A stretch of 64,000 nt of DNA, from the NCBI GenBank assembly GCA_030068145.1, contig JAPJBO010000300.1:176150-240149 (forward strand), in the 5' to 3' direction. Origin of the DNA: Diplonema papillatum (lineage: Eukaryota; Euglenozoa; Diplonemea; Diplonemida; Diplonemidae). This document shows positions 22,828-33,478 of the stretch, piece after piece. A model generated the notes under the pieces. That model searched no databases. It saw nothing but the letters and a program-made list of their open reading frames with translations, and was not told the DNA's origin. Positions within the stretch are counted from its first letter, which is position 1, and each line of letters begins with the position of its first letter. Both the position numbers and the translations under genes were made by a program.

Positions 22828-23100
22828 TCAGCTTGACGACCGTCGGCGGCCGTGGTGCATCAGTTTTTCGTCGACCGGCTCGTGGATGCGCCATTCGTGC
22901 TTGCGCGGGACGTACATCCTTCTCTTCTCCACCGGGCCCGGGCACATGCCTCGGTGCAGCCTCATGACGCCTTCGTTGCTCACCTTTCGGACGACTCCGC
23001 CGTTCTTCAAAATGTGGACGCAAAACGTCTTCAACGTGCTCTGCAGCTGCTCCTTCCGCATCGTCGGCGCAAGGATCACGACTGCTTCGAAAAACACCAT
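22828..23100 (-). pseudogene. Truncated bS6m copy D (90-aa ORF)
   Basis: Third truncated copy, with the M-C-P variant seen in copy B. The alternation Y/C/Y/C along the array suggests duplication of a two-unit block. Confidence 0.85.
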
Positions 23101-23149
23101 TTTTCTCTACTCCCTCCCTCCCTCCCCAACGACAGCAAGTGTCAAGCTA

Positions 23150-23405
23150 GCCCACCTGAAGGCGGTTCGGTAAGTTTTCTTCACCGCGGCGGAAGCCCTC
23201 GTGGGTTGGAGAAAACTCTTGTGCTTCCGGCGATCCCGTATGAGCCTGCAGAATGGTGCTTTTCGACCTGTTTTGTTTGTGAAGTTCAGCTTGACGAGCA
23301 TGACATCGTCGGCGGCCGTGGTGCATCGGTTTTTCGTCGACCGGCTCGTGGATGCGCCATTCGTGCTTGCGCGGGACGTACATCCTTCTCTTCTCCACCG
23401 TTCAT
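23150..23405 (-). pseudogene. bS6m copy E, missing its start
   Basis: Begins inside the coding sequence at EKRRMYVPRKHEWRIHEPVD and has small changes (KPMHHGR, ACATCG insertion near 23302). It is the oldest and outermost unit. Its edge at 23405 joins a GACCGTTCATGAATGGGTTC block that also occurs at 50997-51040. Confidence 0.8.
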
Positions 23406-25239
23406 GTGACCGTTCATGAATGGGTTCTCTTAGAGCAAGAAAGGGCTATGTGGTTACGGGTTGTATATTTTGTGCGGTGTGTGAGTGGCCACCCTAGAGA
23501 GGCTCCTTCCCTGAAACAGAAACTTCTTGCGGCACCACTGCACAAAATCTAATCTGCAAAGCCTGTTTTTCCACCAAGGGGTCTGTTTCCTGTAGCTTGG
23601 TTTGTTGACTTGCCGACTGGCTGCTACCAGAGTGAAATCTTCGCGATCGAGTTGAAACACACTCTTGATTTATAGCTCGAATGTCAATTAAGTTGGCCTG
23701 ATGCTTGACTTCTTTTTCGACTAGCTTGCTGACTCGTAGCTTGATCGATCGAATTGATCCGGGATGAACGGAAGTGGGGAGAATGGCTGCCCAGCACTGT
23801 CGGCAGGCGGAAACGATATCACAAGTGCTCAAAGGTACGGTGAAAGAAAAATTCACGGGGGCTTGGGATGCGAGGGGGGGAGGGGTGGGGGGCGGACAGG
23901 TGGAGGGAGATGAGAGGCACGAACTAAAGACACGCACGGGTATGCCGTCAACTGGCCGTGTTCGAGTGTTGGCTTGGGCATGACAACGGTACCCTGCTCT
24001 GTTCTTCCGAGGGGCTTCAAAATAGCTGGGAAAACACGTTCCCCTTCCCCGCGTTCTGCGTGTGGGATTACCAACTGCCGCAGCAGCCGCAGATACGTCC
24101 TTCGCCCTTGTCTCACTTTCGGGAGGTGTCTGTACGTGTATTCTAAGGCCCCGTGTATAGTGTTGTTGATAAGCATGAGTGTGTGACCCCTTCGGCCGTG
24201 AGCTCGGGGCGAGGGCAAAGTTCACCGGAAGAAAAGCGGTGAGGAGGGGGGCCCGGTCTGGGCAGATCGGGGCGGGTGGTTCTCCGCCATATGCCGAAAA
24301 CATTTGCCGTCGACCGTGCTCGTCACCCACAGAGCACGTGCCCAATTGCAGGGCCACCGCAGCTTTGCTTGTCGAAATGCGAGCAAATGCTAATTGGTGC
24401 TTCATGTGGATGACATGCCCCATTGCAGGGCCACGCAGTTGTCGAAATGCGACAAGCAAATCTTACTTGGTACTTCATGTGTTTGGCAAGTACACATGAG
24501 GCTCGCATGACGAGCGTACTCGTCATGACGCGACGCTACTGGACAGAAATGCGACAAATGCGCGTGTCCTGTGTGAGATTGTCATCTGTACTTCACGTGT
24601 GCATGACAAGGCGTGAAGGTTCGCATGACACGTATAGGAGAGAGTTACCTGACCTGTACCTGTGTCGTGCCACTCGTCGGCCGGAATCAGAACGTGGCGC
24701 CCCCCAGTGTTGTAAAAACACGTTCCTGCAAATGCGTGAGTCAGCGGCTCATCTAATTTCTAGAGCAAAGGTTTCACAAGAAAGAAGAGAAAAAAAAAGA
24801 AGTCGGAGGAACAGACTCTGCCACGATTCGGTTTCGCGGCAAAGCTTGTTACAAAACGGTATTCGCACTTCAGGCGGTTGCAAAAAAGGTGGGATTAAAT
24901 GTGCTGCGTGAACGGATTGCGATACTACTGCACACGGTGGAGGTCCAGCCTCAGAAGCTGGAGTTCAAGCTGGAGTTGAAAAAGCGGGTGTCTAACCGCT
25001 TTTCAAGTGACTCGGGCACACCCACTTCAAACCTTAAACTTTAAGTCCGACTTCTGAGTCTGAACCTCACGGTGTGGGTAAGGGGGTGGGCCTCTAGCTT
25101 TCTGGACGCAAATCCGGAGCTGGACAGCGCACCCCTGACACGGCATCCGCCGAACGGCGGTCATGAAAGAGCCGACTCCTCCTTTTTGCAACTCGCGCGT
25201 GGCGGCACCTCGAGCGTTTCCCACGAAGCCGGATGCTTA

Positions 25240-25470
25240 TCCAAAAATACTCGAGGGACTGCCTTATGCTCATTTCGAAGGAGGCTAGAGAGGGAGAAAA
25301 CAATACAACTACTAAGTGGGTCCTTTTTGTTGAACGCTTACGCCCGCCACTAAACCCAGATTTACCTGTGTTTCGTGTGGGCTACAGCACATTTACCTCC
25401 TTTGATCTATCGCAACTGGCAGTCTCCTCAAGCATTTCCTACAAAGCAGGTGCTTATACAAAAAGAAAAG
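25240..25470 (+). repeat. Dispersed repeat family B, reference copy
   Basis: It runs from ACTCGAGGGACTGCC through CCCGCCACTAAACCCAGATT and GTGGGCTACAGCACATTTAC to AAGCAGGTGCTTATACAAAA. Other copies are at about 29940-30010, 30440-30825 (with a MITE inside), 34255-34545 and 35400-35490 on plus, and at about 41335-41650, 51150-51195 and 61475-61620 on minus. Confidence 0.85.
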
Positions 25471-25487
25471 ACAGGCGCTTCGCTTTG

Positions 25488-25645
25488 TTGGTGCGCGCCG
25501 GTGCTGATCGTTTTCCACTTGTATTTACCTTTCCTGCTTCATTTTCAGGTTTGGAATTCTGATCAACCCCCAAAACACGCTGGCTGCGTCTTTTTCGACT
25601 GCGTATATCATTGCAGGACGTGACCCGCAAGATTGTTAGGAAAAA
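25488..25645 (+). repeat. Dispersed repeat family C, copy 2
   Basis: Shares GGAATTCTGATCAACC, CAAAACACGCTG and CAAGATTGTTAG with the copy at 20755. It directly follows a family B copy here, and a B/C neighbour pair recurs on minus at 61240-61620, so B and C may be parts of one longer element. Confidence 0.75.
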
Positions 25646-26069
25646 GACGAAACACGGGTAAGCTCGGTGAACGGACGCAAAAAAAAAAAAAAAAAAAAAA
25701 AAAACGAAAAACTAGGCCTACACATTGTAAAATAAAAACGAAGAAAAAGAAAATCCGAACAGTCCGACTTTCTGGGGGGAACGTTTGTCGCTTCGTTTGT
25801 GTGTGTGGTTCTTTTCTCACTAAAATATGCTACTTTTTCCGGATTCTTTTTGGATTGTTCATGATGAAGGAAGACACGATGCAGGCTGTCAGCTATTCGC
25901 CGGTGCCCCTTTGAAATTTCCGGAAGCACGACTCGATAGATGTGGTCGAAGCGGTGGCACAACGGCGGAATGACGCCGCTTACAGGCTTCGTGCTGTACA
26001 CCTGGCAGCCCTTCGAGGGCTTGGGTTGGGTGTGTACACACCAGCCGCGGCTCTCATTTTAGCAGGTTG

Positions 26070-26600
26070 TCCGGTTGTGGTGAACAAGCCTACTCCGGGA
26101 ACTTTACATTTTCACCAGGCTGGGAACCGATGATTAGCAGCGTTCAGCACATTGACCAAGCCTACTCCGGACAATCTGCTGAACGCTGCTATCCACTGGT
26201 GGACGGCTGATATCCTGATGAAAACGTACCGTTCCCGGTTGTGGTGAACAAGCCTACTCCGGGAACTTTACATTTTCACCAGGCTGGGAACCGATGATTA
26301 GCCGCGTTCAGCACATTGACCAAGCCTACTCCGGACAATCGGCTGAACGCTGCTATCCACTGGTGGACGGCTGATATCTTGATGAAAACGTACCGTTCCC
26401 GGTTGTGGTGACAAGCCTACTCCGGGAACGGTACGTTTTCGTCAGGATATCAGCTGTCTACAGTGGTTAGCAGCGTTCAGAAGATTGCCCGGTTGTGGTG
26501 AACAAGCCTACTCCGGGATCTGTACTTTTTCATCAGGACCAGCTGTTTATGAACGGTGAGCAGCGTTCAGCAGGTTGTCCAGTTGTGGTGAACAAGCGCC
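26070..26600 (+). repeat. 164-bp tandem array with internal inverted segments
   Basis: GGTTGTGGTGAACAAGCC recurs at about 26072, 26236, 26400, 26490 and 26581. The first intervals are 164 bp; later ones are shorter. Phrases such as CAAGCCTACTCCGG repeat several times per unit, and TGATATCCTGATGAAAACGT recurs inverted near 26425-26450, so the array can form hairpins. Confidence 0.85.
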
Positions 26601-26798
26601 TACTCCGGATTGTCGTTGTGATCAGCTGTCTACCGTTGGCTACCAGTGCCTAGTGCTGGTCATCCGAAGGTGGTGAATTGAGCTATTCCGGGATCTCTAC
26701 ATCTTTCCAACTACATACACCCGGACGGGGCTCGGACGGGTGTGCAAGCTCGGGCAGACTTGAATGAATCGGTCCCCAAAGGCATGCATTTTATATCA

Positions 26799-29717
26799 TC
26801 AGGACCAGCTGTCGCCGACGTGCTTCTTGCTGAGCGCGGTGCTCTCCCTCTTGAGGACGTGGAGGAGGGTCCGCGAGCTGTCGATGATCTTGCTGAACGC
26901 GTTCTCGGTCTCGGCGATGGTCTTGTCGTATTCTTGCCGGGCGGCGTACTTGCGTGCTAGGCCTGCGGGGAAGGGTGTGAAAGCATGGCATAACGACCCG
27001 TTGGCCTCGGTTCATGTTCAAGGAATGAAGCCGGAGGTGACAGCAAAATTACCACAGGGATAACTGGCTTGTGGCAGCCAAGCGCTCATAGCGACGTTGC
27101 TTTTTGATCCTTCGATGTCGGCTCCTCCTAACTGGTATCTACGGTTGTTTAGCACTGAGTTCTAGACTGTTTCTTGTAGTAAGCGGTGAGTTCTTTGAAG
27201 TACATGAACCGGGCGGCTGCCAAACATCCCGTGACACCGCGCAATACCCGTCTTGAAACACGGACCAAGGAGTCTAACACGTGTGCGAGGCTTAGGGTGT
27301 CAAACCCACAAGCCGCACTGAAAGGGAGATGTGCCAATCCTTGAGGACGCAGCACAGCCCGATCCTGATTTACTGGAAGGGATATGAGGTTAAGTACACT
27401 TGTTGGGACCCGAAAGATGGTGAACTATGCCTGGATAGGACGAAGCCGGGGTTGCGGTGTTGACGTGCAAATCGCTCGTCAAAGCTGGGTATAGGGGCGA
27501 AAGACCCATCGAACCATCTAGTAGCTGGTTCACTCCGACGTTTCCCTCAGGATAGCTAGAACCAAAACAGGAGTTACGCCAGGTAAAGCGAATGATTGGA
27601 GGCATTGGGGAAATCGCTTCCTCGACCTATTCTCAAACTTTAAATGGGCGTGAGCTCGGGGTTAAGGTGGTAAAACGCTCTTTTGTTTTCTAGACTGTTT
27701 CCTTTTTTGAAAAAAAACGGAGGGTTGGGTGGAGACCTTTTAAGAAGGCCGCGCAAGTCGGCTGAACCGGGAGCAACTGGAGAAGGTGTGTAAGTGATCA
27801 GGTACTACAACCTGGTTCGATTGCGGGATAATAAAACCTCGGGGGTAAAAGACTGCGTGGTTTTCCCGTTCAATGCACAGCCGGGGCTGTTAAAAATACT
27901 CGACGTAGCTGCTTCACCCACTTCACCGCGGCCTCCCTGCTCCACTTCATCCGTTTTTGTTCTTCGCTTACACCACCGTGTGTTGTTTTCTCACTCAGGA
28001 CTTTGACCTGTTGTGTTTGTGTGATTTGTCGTGTAGGGGTAGACCCGCATGACCTCACGTCCGTTCAACACGTGGTTCGGTAGTTACAGCACTTGGGATC
28101 CCTTCTGTTCTTTGTCGGGCAGCATCGTCGAGCATTTCCTTTCAGGCTGGCGCTTATGTAAAAAAAGGGCGGTGAGGATACCTTCGTCCACGCGAGCGAG
28201 CCGTTCGTTCAAGATTCGCAAGTCGTTTACAATGCGCGCTTTTTCCTGTGCGAGTGCGTGCGTTGCTTGAGTGTGCAAACGTCTGGAGCATAGCACCATA
28301 TAGTGGAAGTTTAATGCCCAGCTAATTTCGAGCAAGCCCCGGCAGAGAACGAAATCTACCAAACAGGACACAATATTTCTTTGGGACAGTCCAATGGACA
28401 CGTGAGGTGAATGGCACGATCGGCCAGCAAACGCAAGCTTGCGCGCCGCCAACTGAACTCCGTGTGTTAGACTAACGGCCACGGTTGCGCACCTGCCGCC
28501 CCCGTCACAGAGCCCGTCCCGTCTTCGCCGTCGGCTCTGTCCCACAGATTTATCAGGCCAGCTAAGGATCGCAACCACCGAAACTGTTTGGTCGAATGCA
28601 GCATTAAATGTACGTTAAATTCAGCGGGACGAGTCGGGAACGACGGCACCGAAAGACCCCTCGAAGGAGCGTAATTTAACACTACAAAAAAAGCACTACG
28701 GTGTTTCTGCTCTTCGTAAGTGACTGCCTTAACCCGGGGAAACGAGCTTAAGCGAGGACACCAGGGGGGTTAGGGAGGGTGGGAAAACTTGAATTTTTCT
28801 TTGAACCAACCACACCCTGAAGGCTGTGTGAAGTTCTCTAATCGACTTTCGTGGTGGATCGACTCCCTCAGCGAAACTGTGATAGTATCCTCTACGGGCT
28901 GCAGGATGGTATGGGGTATGCACCAGCAGCCACTACACACAGTGGATGAAATGTGGTATGCTACGCGTCACCCACTAGCACTATCCGCTAGCAGCGTGGC
29001 ATTACGCATTACGAGTTCATGTGTACAGTGTGTGGAATGCTATCAGCAAGTGAAAAAGCGAAACAGGCCTATATTTGGCCGCTCCGGGGGATAAGAGGAT
29101 GAATGGATTCGCGCTTCGAATCTGCACCAGCAGCCACTACACAAAGTGGATGAAAATGTGGTATGCTACGCGTCACCCACTAGCACTATCCACTAGCAGC
29201 GTGGCCCTACGAGTTCATGTGTACAGTGTGTGGAATGCTATTAGCAAGTGAAAAAGTGAAACAGGCCTATATTTGGCCGCTCCGGGGGATAAGAGGGTGA
29301 ACGGATACGCGCTTCGAATCTGTTTGTGCCGAACACGCGTCGTCTCCTGCTCGCTACAACACGTGTCGATTGACTTCCGACGAGCGGCACGGACAGGAGA
29401 GCAGTGGCCGCGGACGTTGCGATAGCCTAGGCAGACGACTAAATCTCGCGGCAGTGGTATCGCACGCGGGAGAAAACAATGCAGGCCACTGCATAGCACA
29501 CGCGCACAACGAGCCTGCCGAGAGACAGAGAGAGACCTGGTGGGACCAGCGGCCAAAGTTGAAAAGGGCCGGTCTGAGTCCAGACCGTGAAAACTCACGC
29601 CAACGGCAGCACGGCGTGAACACGCCTAAAAGGAGAAATGGGGCAGACCTCTTCCTCTTTCTGTATGAAACGGTCCAGTTCGCCCCGCTTCTCCTTCATG
29701 CCCTCGATATGATTGAG
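26799..29717 (-). CDS. SSNA1: SSNA1/DIP13-like protein, gene copy 2 (exons 2-4)
   Basis: SSNA1 is a short coiled-coil protein that forms fibrils on microtubules at basal bodies and cilia. The exons are 29717-29649 (LNHIEGMKEKRGELDRFIQK+EEE), 28245-28182 ([20 protein letters not shown]+E) and 26962-26799 ([20 protein letters not shown] ... [13 protein letters not shown] ..., stop TGA). Donors are GAG|GTCTGC and GAAG|GTATCC; acceptors are AACAG|, GCACAG| and CCCGCAG|. Phases are 0 and 1 and agree. The 98 residues align end to end with the known SSNA1 pattern ([40 protein letters not shown]). A short first exon of about 14 codons was not found, so the gene is incomplete in this annotation or broken. 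Confidence 0.8.
27020..27135 (+). rRNA. LSU (28S) rRNA fragment, domain V
   Basis: ACCACAGGGATAACTGGCTT and GTGGCAGCCAAGCGCTCATA followed by TTTTTGATCCTTCGATGTCG are hallmark nuclear LSU rRNA sequence of the peptidyl-transferase region. Similarity fades after GGCTCCTCCTA. The piece sits antisense inside the last intron of SSNA1 copy 2, so it is a displaced fragment rather than part of an rDNA unit. Confidence 0.9.
27240..27680 (+). rRNA. LSU (28S) rRNA fragment, domain I-II region, with a deletion
   Basis: CCCGTCTTGAAACACGGACC, TGTTGGGACCCGAAAGATGG, TATAGGGGCGAAAGAC, CATCTAGTAGCTGGTT and CTATTCTCAAACTTTAAATG are conserved LSU markers in the correct order. Between CGAAGCCGGGGTTGCGG and TGACGTGCAAATCG about 30 nt of the usual sequence is missing. 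It follows the domain V piece, the reverse of natural LSU order. It is a degenerate fragment in the same SSNA1 intron. Confidence 0.9.
28921..29322 (+). repeat. About 204-bp direct repeat, two copies
   Basis: Two units (28921-29124 and 29125-29322) begin with CACCAGCAGCCACTACACA and end with GCGCTTCGAATCTG. They lie in intron 2 of SSNA1 copy 2 and probably reflect local duplication. Confidence 0.9.
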
Positions 29718-30440
29718 CTGTTTGTGTCGTGTGGGGTTTTTGGCTGGTGTGTTTCCACCTCGACTACAATTGATGGTATTCACATTCAGACAGACCAGTC
29801 TTCCCTGCACGTCCCAACAAGTTCCTCCTGAATCCGGGCGGGAGGTTTGCAGCGGGTTTGGTGTTACGTCCCCCTCTCTCGGATGGCTGCCGTGACGAAC
29901 CCAGCTTCTTCGTAACATATGCGACTGAACGAAGTGGGTTGACGAACTCTAACGCCCGGCACTAAACCCAGATTTACCGATGTTTCGTGTGGGCTGCAGC
30001 ACATTTCGTTGTTTGAGACGTGGCTCGTGTTGCGTTAGCTAGTGCGGAGTCACCAGCTGCTGACGAGTATCACACTAACTGGGACTTGGGCGGGTACTCG
30101 AACCTCGTGGACTTGCCGGAGGATAATAACGTCCAAATCCTCCGGAAGCGGGTTCTGGTCGTGCTCCGTGGCAAACAAGTAGTAACGCTTACCCAAGCAA
30201 CTTCGAAGAAGGAAATTGTAAGCAATCTGCTACCCTGACAAACAACCAAACGAACGCTGTCACAGGCAACCGACCGATTAGCTACTGAGGAGTCGCCAGC
30301 TGCTGACGAGTATCACACTAACTGGGACTTGGCTCACGTGTTGCGTTAGCTAGTGAGGAAATCACCGGCGTGCTGACGAGTATCACACTATGTAGCCCGC
30401 AACCAGAAGCGCTTGTCCCCACACAAGAGAAAGAAATACT
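29718..30440. other. Region upstream of SSNA1 copy 2 with short repeats
   Basis: Expected to contain the missing first SSNA1 exon, which was not recognised. A block GCTGACGAGTATCACACTAA occurs three times (about 30057, 30300, 30370). A 72-codon plus-strand ORF (30020-30238) spans one of them; it shows no known domain and was not called as a gene. Confidence 0.5.
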
Positions 30441-30825
30441 CTACGACTGTCTTGTGCTTACTTCGAAGGAGGCTAGAGGGGGAAAACAGTACAACTACAA
30501 AGTGAGTCTTTTTTGTTGGACGCTTCCGCCCGCCACTAAACCCAGATTTACCTGTGTTTCGTGTGGGCTACAGCACATTTACCTCCTTTGATCTATCGCA
30601 ACTGGCAGTCTCCTCAAGCATTTCCTACAAAGCAGGTGCGTGTAAAGGGGGGGGGGTCGAATAATAACAGTTATTTGACACACGTCTGGTTGTCTAAAAG
30701 CACTACCACCATTGGATCCTGCTGCTGTTCGGCTACCCGGAATTTTTATTAGTATTCGACAAATCGAATAATAACACAGGTGTTATTATTCGACCCCCCC
30801 CCCTACAAAAAGAAAAGGGGGTCAG
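30440..30825 (+). repeat. Dispersed repeat family B copy, interrupted by a MITE
   Basis: Matches the family B reference from the TACGACTGTCTTGTGCTTAC area to AAGCAGGTGC, is split by the 157-bp TIR element at 30647-30803, and resumes with TACAAAAAGAAAAG. The uninterrupted copies at 25240 and 34255 act as empty sites. Confidence 0.85.
30647..30803. mobile_element. 157-bp MITE with perfect 22-bp TIRs
   Basis: The left end is ten G followed by TCGAATAATAAC; the right end is its exact reverse complement, GTTATTATTCGA followed by ten C. TA stands at both edges of the insertion into the family B repeat, which is consistent with a TA target duplication of the Tc1/mariner type. There is no coding capacity. 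Confidence 0.85.
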
Positions 30826-31121
30826 GCCGTACCAGCTCCGCATTCGTCGACTGCAGGGTCACGCCGGTGTCGGCCATCCTTCTGCGCTCGTGCCTCTTCG
30901 GCGCTTGTGCGGGCAAAGGGCTTCTTTCTAGCGGGGTGGCACCCGTCTACCTTTTTTTAATTTTCGCTTTCTTCAACCCGCCCCCTCTGGACACAGTGTT
31001 CGAGTGTTGCCGTTTGAAATTGAAAGGTGCTGTACGTGGCGCTCTGGCGCTGAGTGGTAGTCCGCGCATTAACCACAGGTGCATTGCCTACTTTGTACTG
31101 TCCACACGTCTGTCTTGGCCA

Positions 31122-31540
31122 CCGTGTGCAGCTTCGAGGAGCGATTTGCACGCCAACTGCTGCTACCGACCTCCACCCCAGGGTTTCCCCCGACTTCATC
31201 CTGTCCAGGCATACTTCACCGTGTCTTTCGGGTCCCAACAAGTGTGCTCGTCGACAACTACTGCCATCTGTCTTCATTTGCTGCCGTATCGTTTTGTCAA
31301 GTCCTAATTAATGGACCTGTCGGCAATTATAGCCTCTTCGACTGAAACCCCATTTTCAGCCAGTGCTTCGGTTGGTCGTCTTTGTTTGCGGATGCCGGCT
31401 GGGTCTTGCTGGGCCCCTGTGTGCAGCTTCGAGGAGCGATTTGCACGCCAACTGCTGCCGCCGACCTCCACCTTAGGGTTTCCTACTTCATCCTATCCAG
31501 GCATAGTTGTCACCGCGTCTTTCGGGTCCCAACAAGTGTA
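31122..31540 (+). repeat. About 122-bp direct repeat in two separated copies
   Basis: GTGTGCAGCTTCGAGGAGCG through TCTTTCGGGTCCCAACAAGT occurs at about 31122-31243 and 31417-31540 with small indels. Nothing coding was recognised. Confidence 0.8.
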
Positions 31541-31639
31541 CTTGGCCTCAAGTCCGTTTGCGTAGTAAATTGGGATTGGGCTGTGCGTTCTCACTGAGGC
31601 AGCGAAGAGAAATAGCCTCGACAACTACAGTAAGCACGT

Positions 31640-31765
31640 TAGAAGCAATGGATGATATCTAAACCTGTCAATGAACACAATTGGTGGACAAGTCTGGTGC
31701 CAGCACCTGCTGCTGATAAAGAGCTCGTAGTGGGATCCAGAGCTCAGGTTGCAAGGTGACCCAGT
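31640..31765 (+). rRNA. SSU (18S) rRNA fragment, strongly rearranged
   Basis: ACAATTGGTGGACAAGTCTG and GTGCCAGCA match the universal 530-loop region of SSU rRNA. The sequence then jumps to AAAGAGCTCGTAGTGGGATC, a motif normally about 60 nt further on. The decoding-loop bases between them are lost, so this is a pseudogene fragment. Confidence 0.75.
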
Positions 31766-31849
31766 TTGCTGGGCATCAGCGTACTGCTGGTATTCAGAAG
31801 GCTGGGATCAACCCCGACCTGTGCTCTATGAACGGTGGTAATGGTGCCT

Positions 31850-31930
31850 TGCGAGTCAAGGATTGGAACACCTCCTTGTCAGTGCGGCTTGTGGATTTTG
31901 CACCTTGAACCTCGTACATACGCGTGCTGG
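31850..31930 (-). rRNA. LSU rRNA fragment in reverse orientation
   Basis: The minus strand (ATCCACAAGCCGCACTGAC ... GTTCCAATCCTTGA) matches the plus-strand LSU piece at about 27293-27345 (CCCACAAGCCGCACTGAAAG ... GCCAATCCTTGA) with several substitutions. It lies next to the SSU piece but points the other way. Confidence 0.7.
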
Positions 31931-32384
31931 GCTTCTTGAAGGGTGTGAACGAACAATAGAGCGCTTGGGTGCGGAACGTCAGAAACAATTCACAGGTGCC
32001 TTTCCCCGCCCTCAAAAAAAGGAAAACAGAAGAAAAAGGAGTCAAAAAAAAAGAAGAAAGATTGAATGAAAATAGAGGGCGGAAGAGCGTACAATGAGGC
32101 GACATGAAGACAAAAGCGAGCTCTACTGCGCGGGAAGGGGGCGGGGGGGGAGATGACTGAGTGCATGCATGGAATAGATGATGAAGCCAGCGACCGGAAA
32201 GCGGTTCAGTCGGTTTCAAAACTGGGAGAAATAAGCCGCCGGCGAAAGCGGAAGAGCCAGGCGACTTTTTTCTAGACTGCTGTTTTTTTTTTTTATTGCG
32301 GTAAGAAGTCAGTGGCTTAGTCAGTGTTCTTCAAGTCACCGATCCCGACGAAGTGGGACAGTTCGCTTGAAACACCGGAGTTTC

Positions 32385-32600
32385 AAAAATTGGGTCTAAA
32401 ATTTGGGTCCAAACTTTGGGTCCACATTTTGGGTTCAAATTTTGGGTTCAAATTTTGGGTTCAAATTTTGATTCCAAATTTTGGGTCCAAATTTTGGGTC
32501 CACATTTTGGGTCCACATTTTGGGTCCAAAATTTGGGTCCAAATTTTGGGTCCAAATTTTGGGTCCAAATTTTGGGTCCAAATTTTGGGTCCGAATGTTG
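32385..32600 (+). repeat. 13-bp minisatellite (AAATTTTGGGTCC)n
   Basis: About 16 near-perfect units. Variants have GGTTC or TCCAC. The unit is partly self-complementary and codes for short FGSKFWVQ-like repeats in several frames, which are shadows. Confidence 0.95.
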
Positions 32601-33300
32601 GGTCTCATGGTGACTTTCGGCAATAGGGCCATTAGACAAAAAGGGCAGCGTGGTGGTAGCACGAAAGTAGTTGATAGTTGGAGCTTAGCGCCCTCCTCAG
32701 CATTGAATTCTTTCAAGTACATGAACCGCAAGGAATAGCATGCACTTTCTCGTAGGGCAGGTTATTTTATGACGTCGTTACCTGTCATTGCGTCGTCAAG
32801 GTCGAGTACATGTCCTCAGCATGGTGCCGTTGTGCACATTGAGGTTGGAGCCCGTCGAAAACTGTTCAGGGGCGTTGTCGGTCGGTCCCAAAAGGAACTG
32901 GAGCTGAAAAGTGGTCGAACGGACTGATTTGGACAGGATGTGCAAGGCCACGTTGAGTGGAGGAAAGGGAAGGGGGATTGCAGAACGTGTTTGGAATGGT
33001 AATGTTGCGGGCACCTACACCCTGTCTTATCTGTGCCGATTGCAGTCCTTCGAAGGACAGCTGGTTTGCGGGTTTGCCAGGGGGTTGCGCGTAGCTCGTC
33101 GACAAGGCTACGCTACACGATCCACTTGTTTCGATTTTAGGATTCACCATGTACTATAACACGGTGCGTACCGCATGCGGAAAGACGTAGCATGTGATCA
33201 CATGTTTTGTCACACGTCATCAAATATCATGGAATCACTCATGACTTTCTAGCGCCGTTTGTGGATTTCGCATTTTTCATGACAAGTGGATCGTGCATGT
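32600..33300. other. Intergenic between the SSNA1 copies
   Basis: No supported gene. A diverged family A piece is possible at 32985-33060. A phrase TCAAGTACATGAACCGC at about 32714 resembles 27195, next to the LSU fragments. Confidence 0.45.
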
Positions 33301-33304
33301 TGGG

Positions 33305-33445
33305 GGGGATTGCAAGAACGTGCTTGGAATGGGTATGTGCTCAACACCGCTGGTCCCGTCTGCGCCGTGTTTCGGTCCTTTAAGCCACGGACCCATAAGG
33401 CGGACCATCATCAGCGCGGAAGCTGAGTGTCTGCAGACAGGACTG
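33305..33445 (+). repeat. Dispersed repeat family A copy
   Basis: GATTGCAAGAACGTGCTTGG through GCCACGGACCCATAAGGCGG to TGTCTGCAGACAGGAC, ending just beyond the stop codon of SSNA1 copy 1. Confidence 0.9.
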
Positions 33446-33478
33446 CGTGCGTGTTGAGGGGGAGGGGAGTGGGTGTTA

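Larger units (their letters stand above)
21865..23410 (-). repeat. 459-bp tandem array of truncated bS6m 5' ends
   Basis: Three full units carry start codons at 22182, 22641 and 23100, each 459 bp apart, plus a fourth partial unit (about 23150-23400). Each unit holds upstream DNA and the first 85 codons of bS6m, then diverges at HHGR into RRSSS and a stop. Units are nearly identical, so the array is recent. Because 459 is divisible by three, alternative frames stay open through the whole array. Confidence 0.95.
23411..26065. other. Intergenic, repeat-rich
   Basis: No supported gene. It holds a family B copy at about 25240-25470, a family C copy at 25488-25645 and a poly-A run at about 25679-25704. 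The open frame at 24459-23494 (minus) shows no domain and has low-complexity proline and serine content. Confidence 0.5.

Noticed and set aside
21062..23023. Minus-strand ORF of 653 codons
   Set aside because: It runs through the 459-bp array in a frame other than bS6m and is open only because the period is divisible by three; it repeats the same 153 residues.
23494..24459. 321-codon minus ORF
   Set aside because: Low-complexity composition, no motif and overlap with repeat-rich DNA; start codon choice is arbitrary.
30020..30238. 72-codon plus ORF
   Set aside because: Contains part of a threefold direct repeat and has no recognisable domain or splice context.
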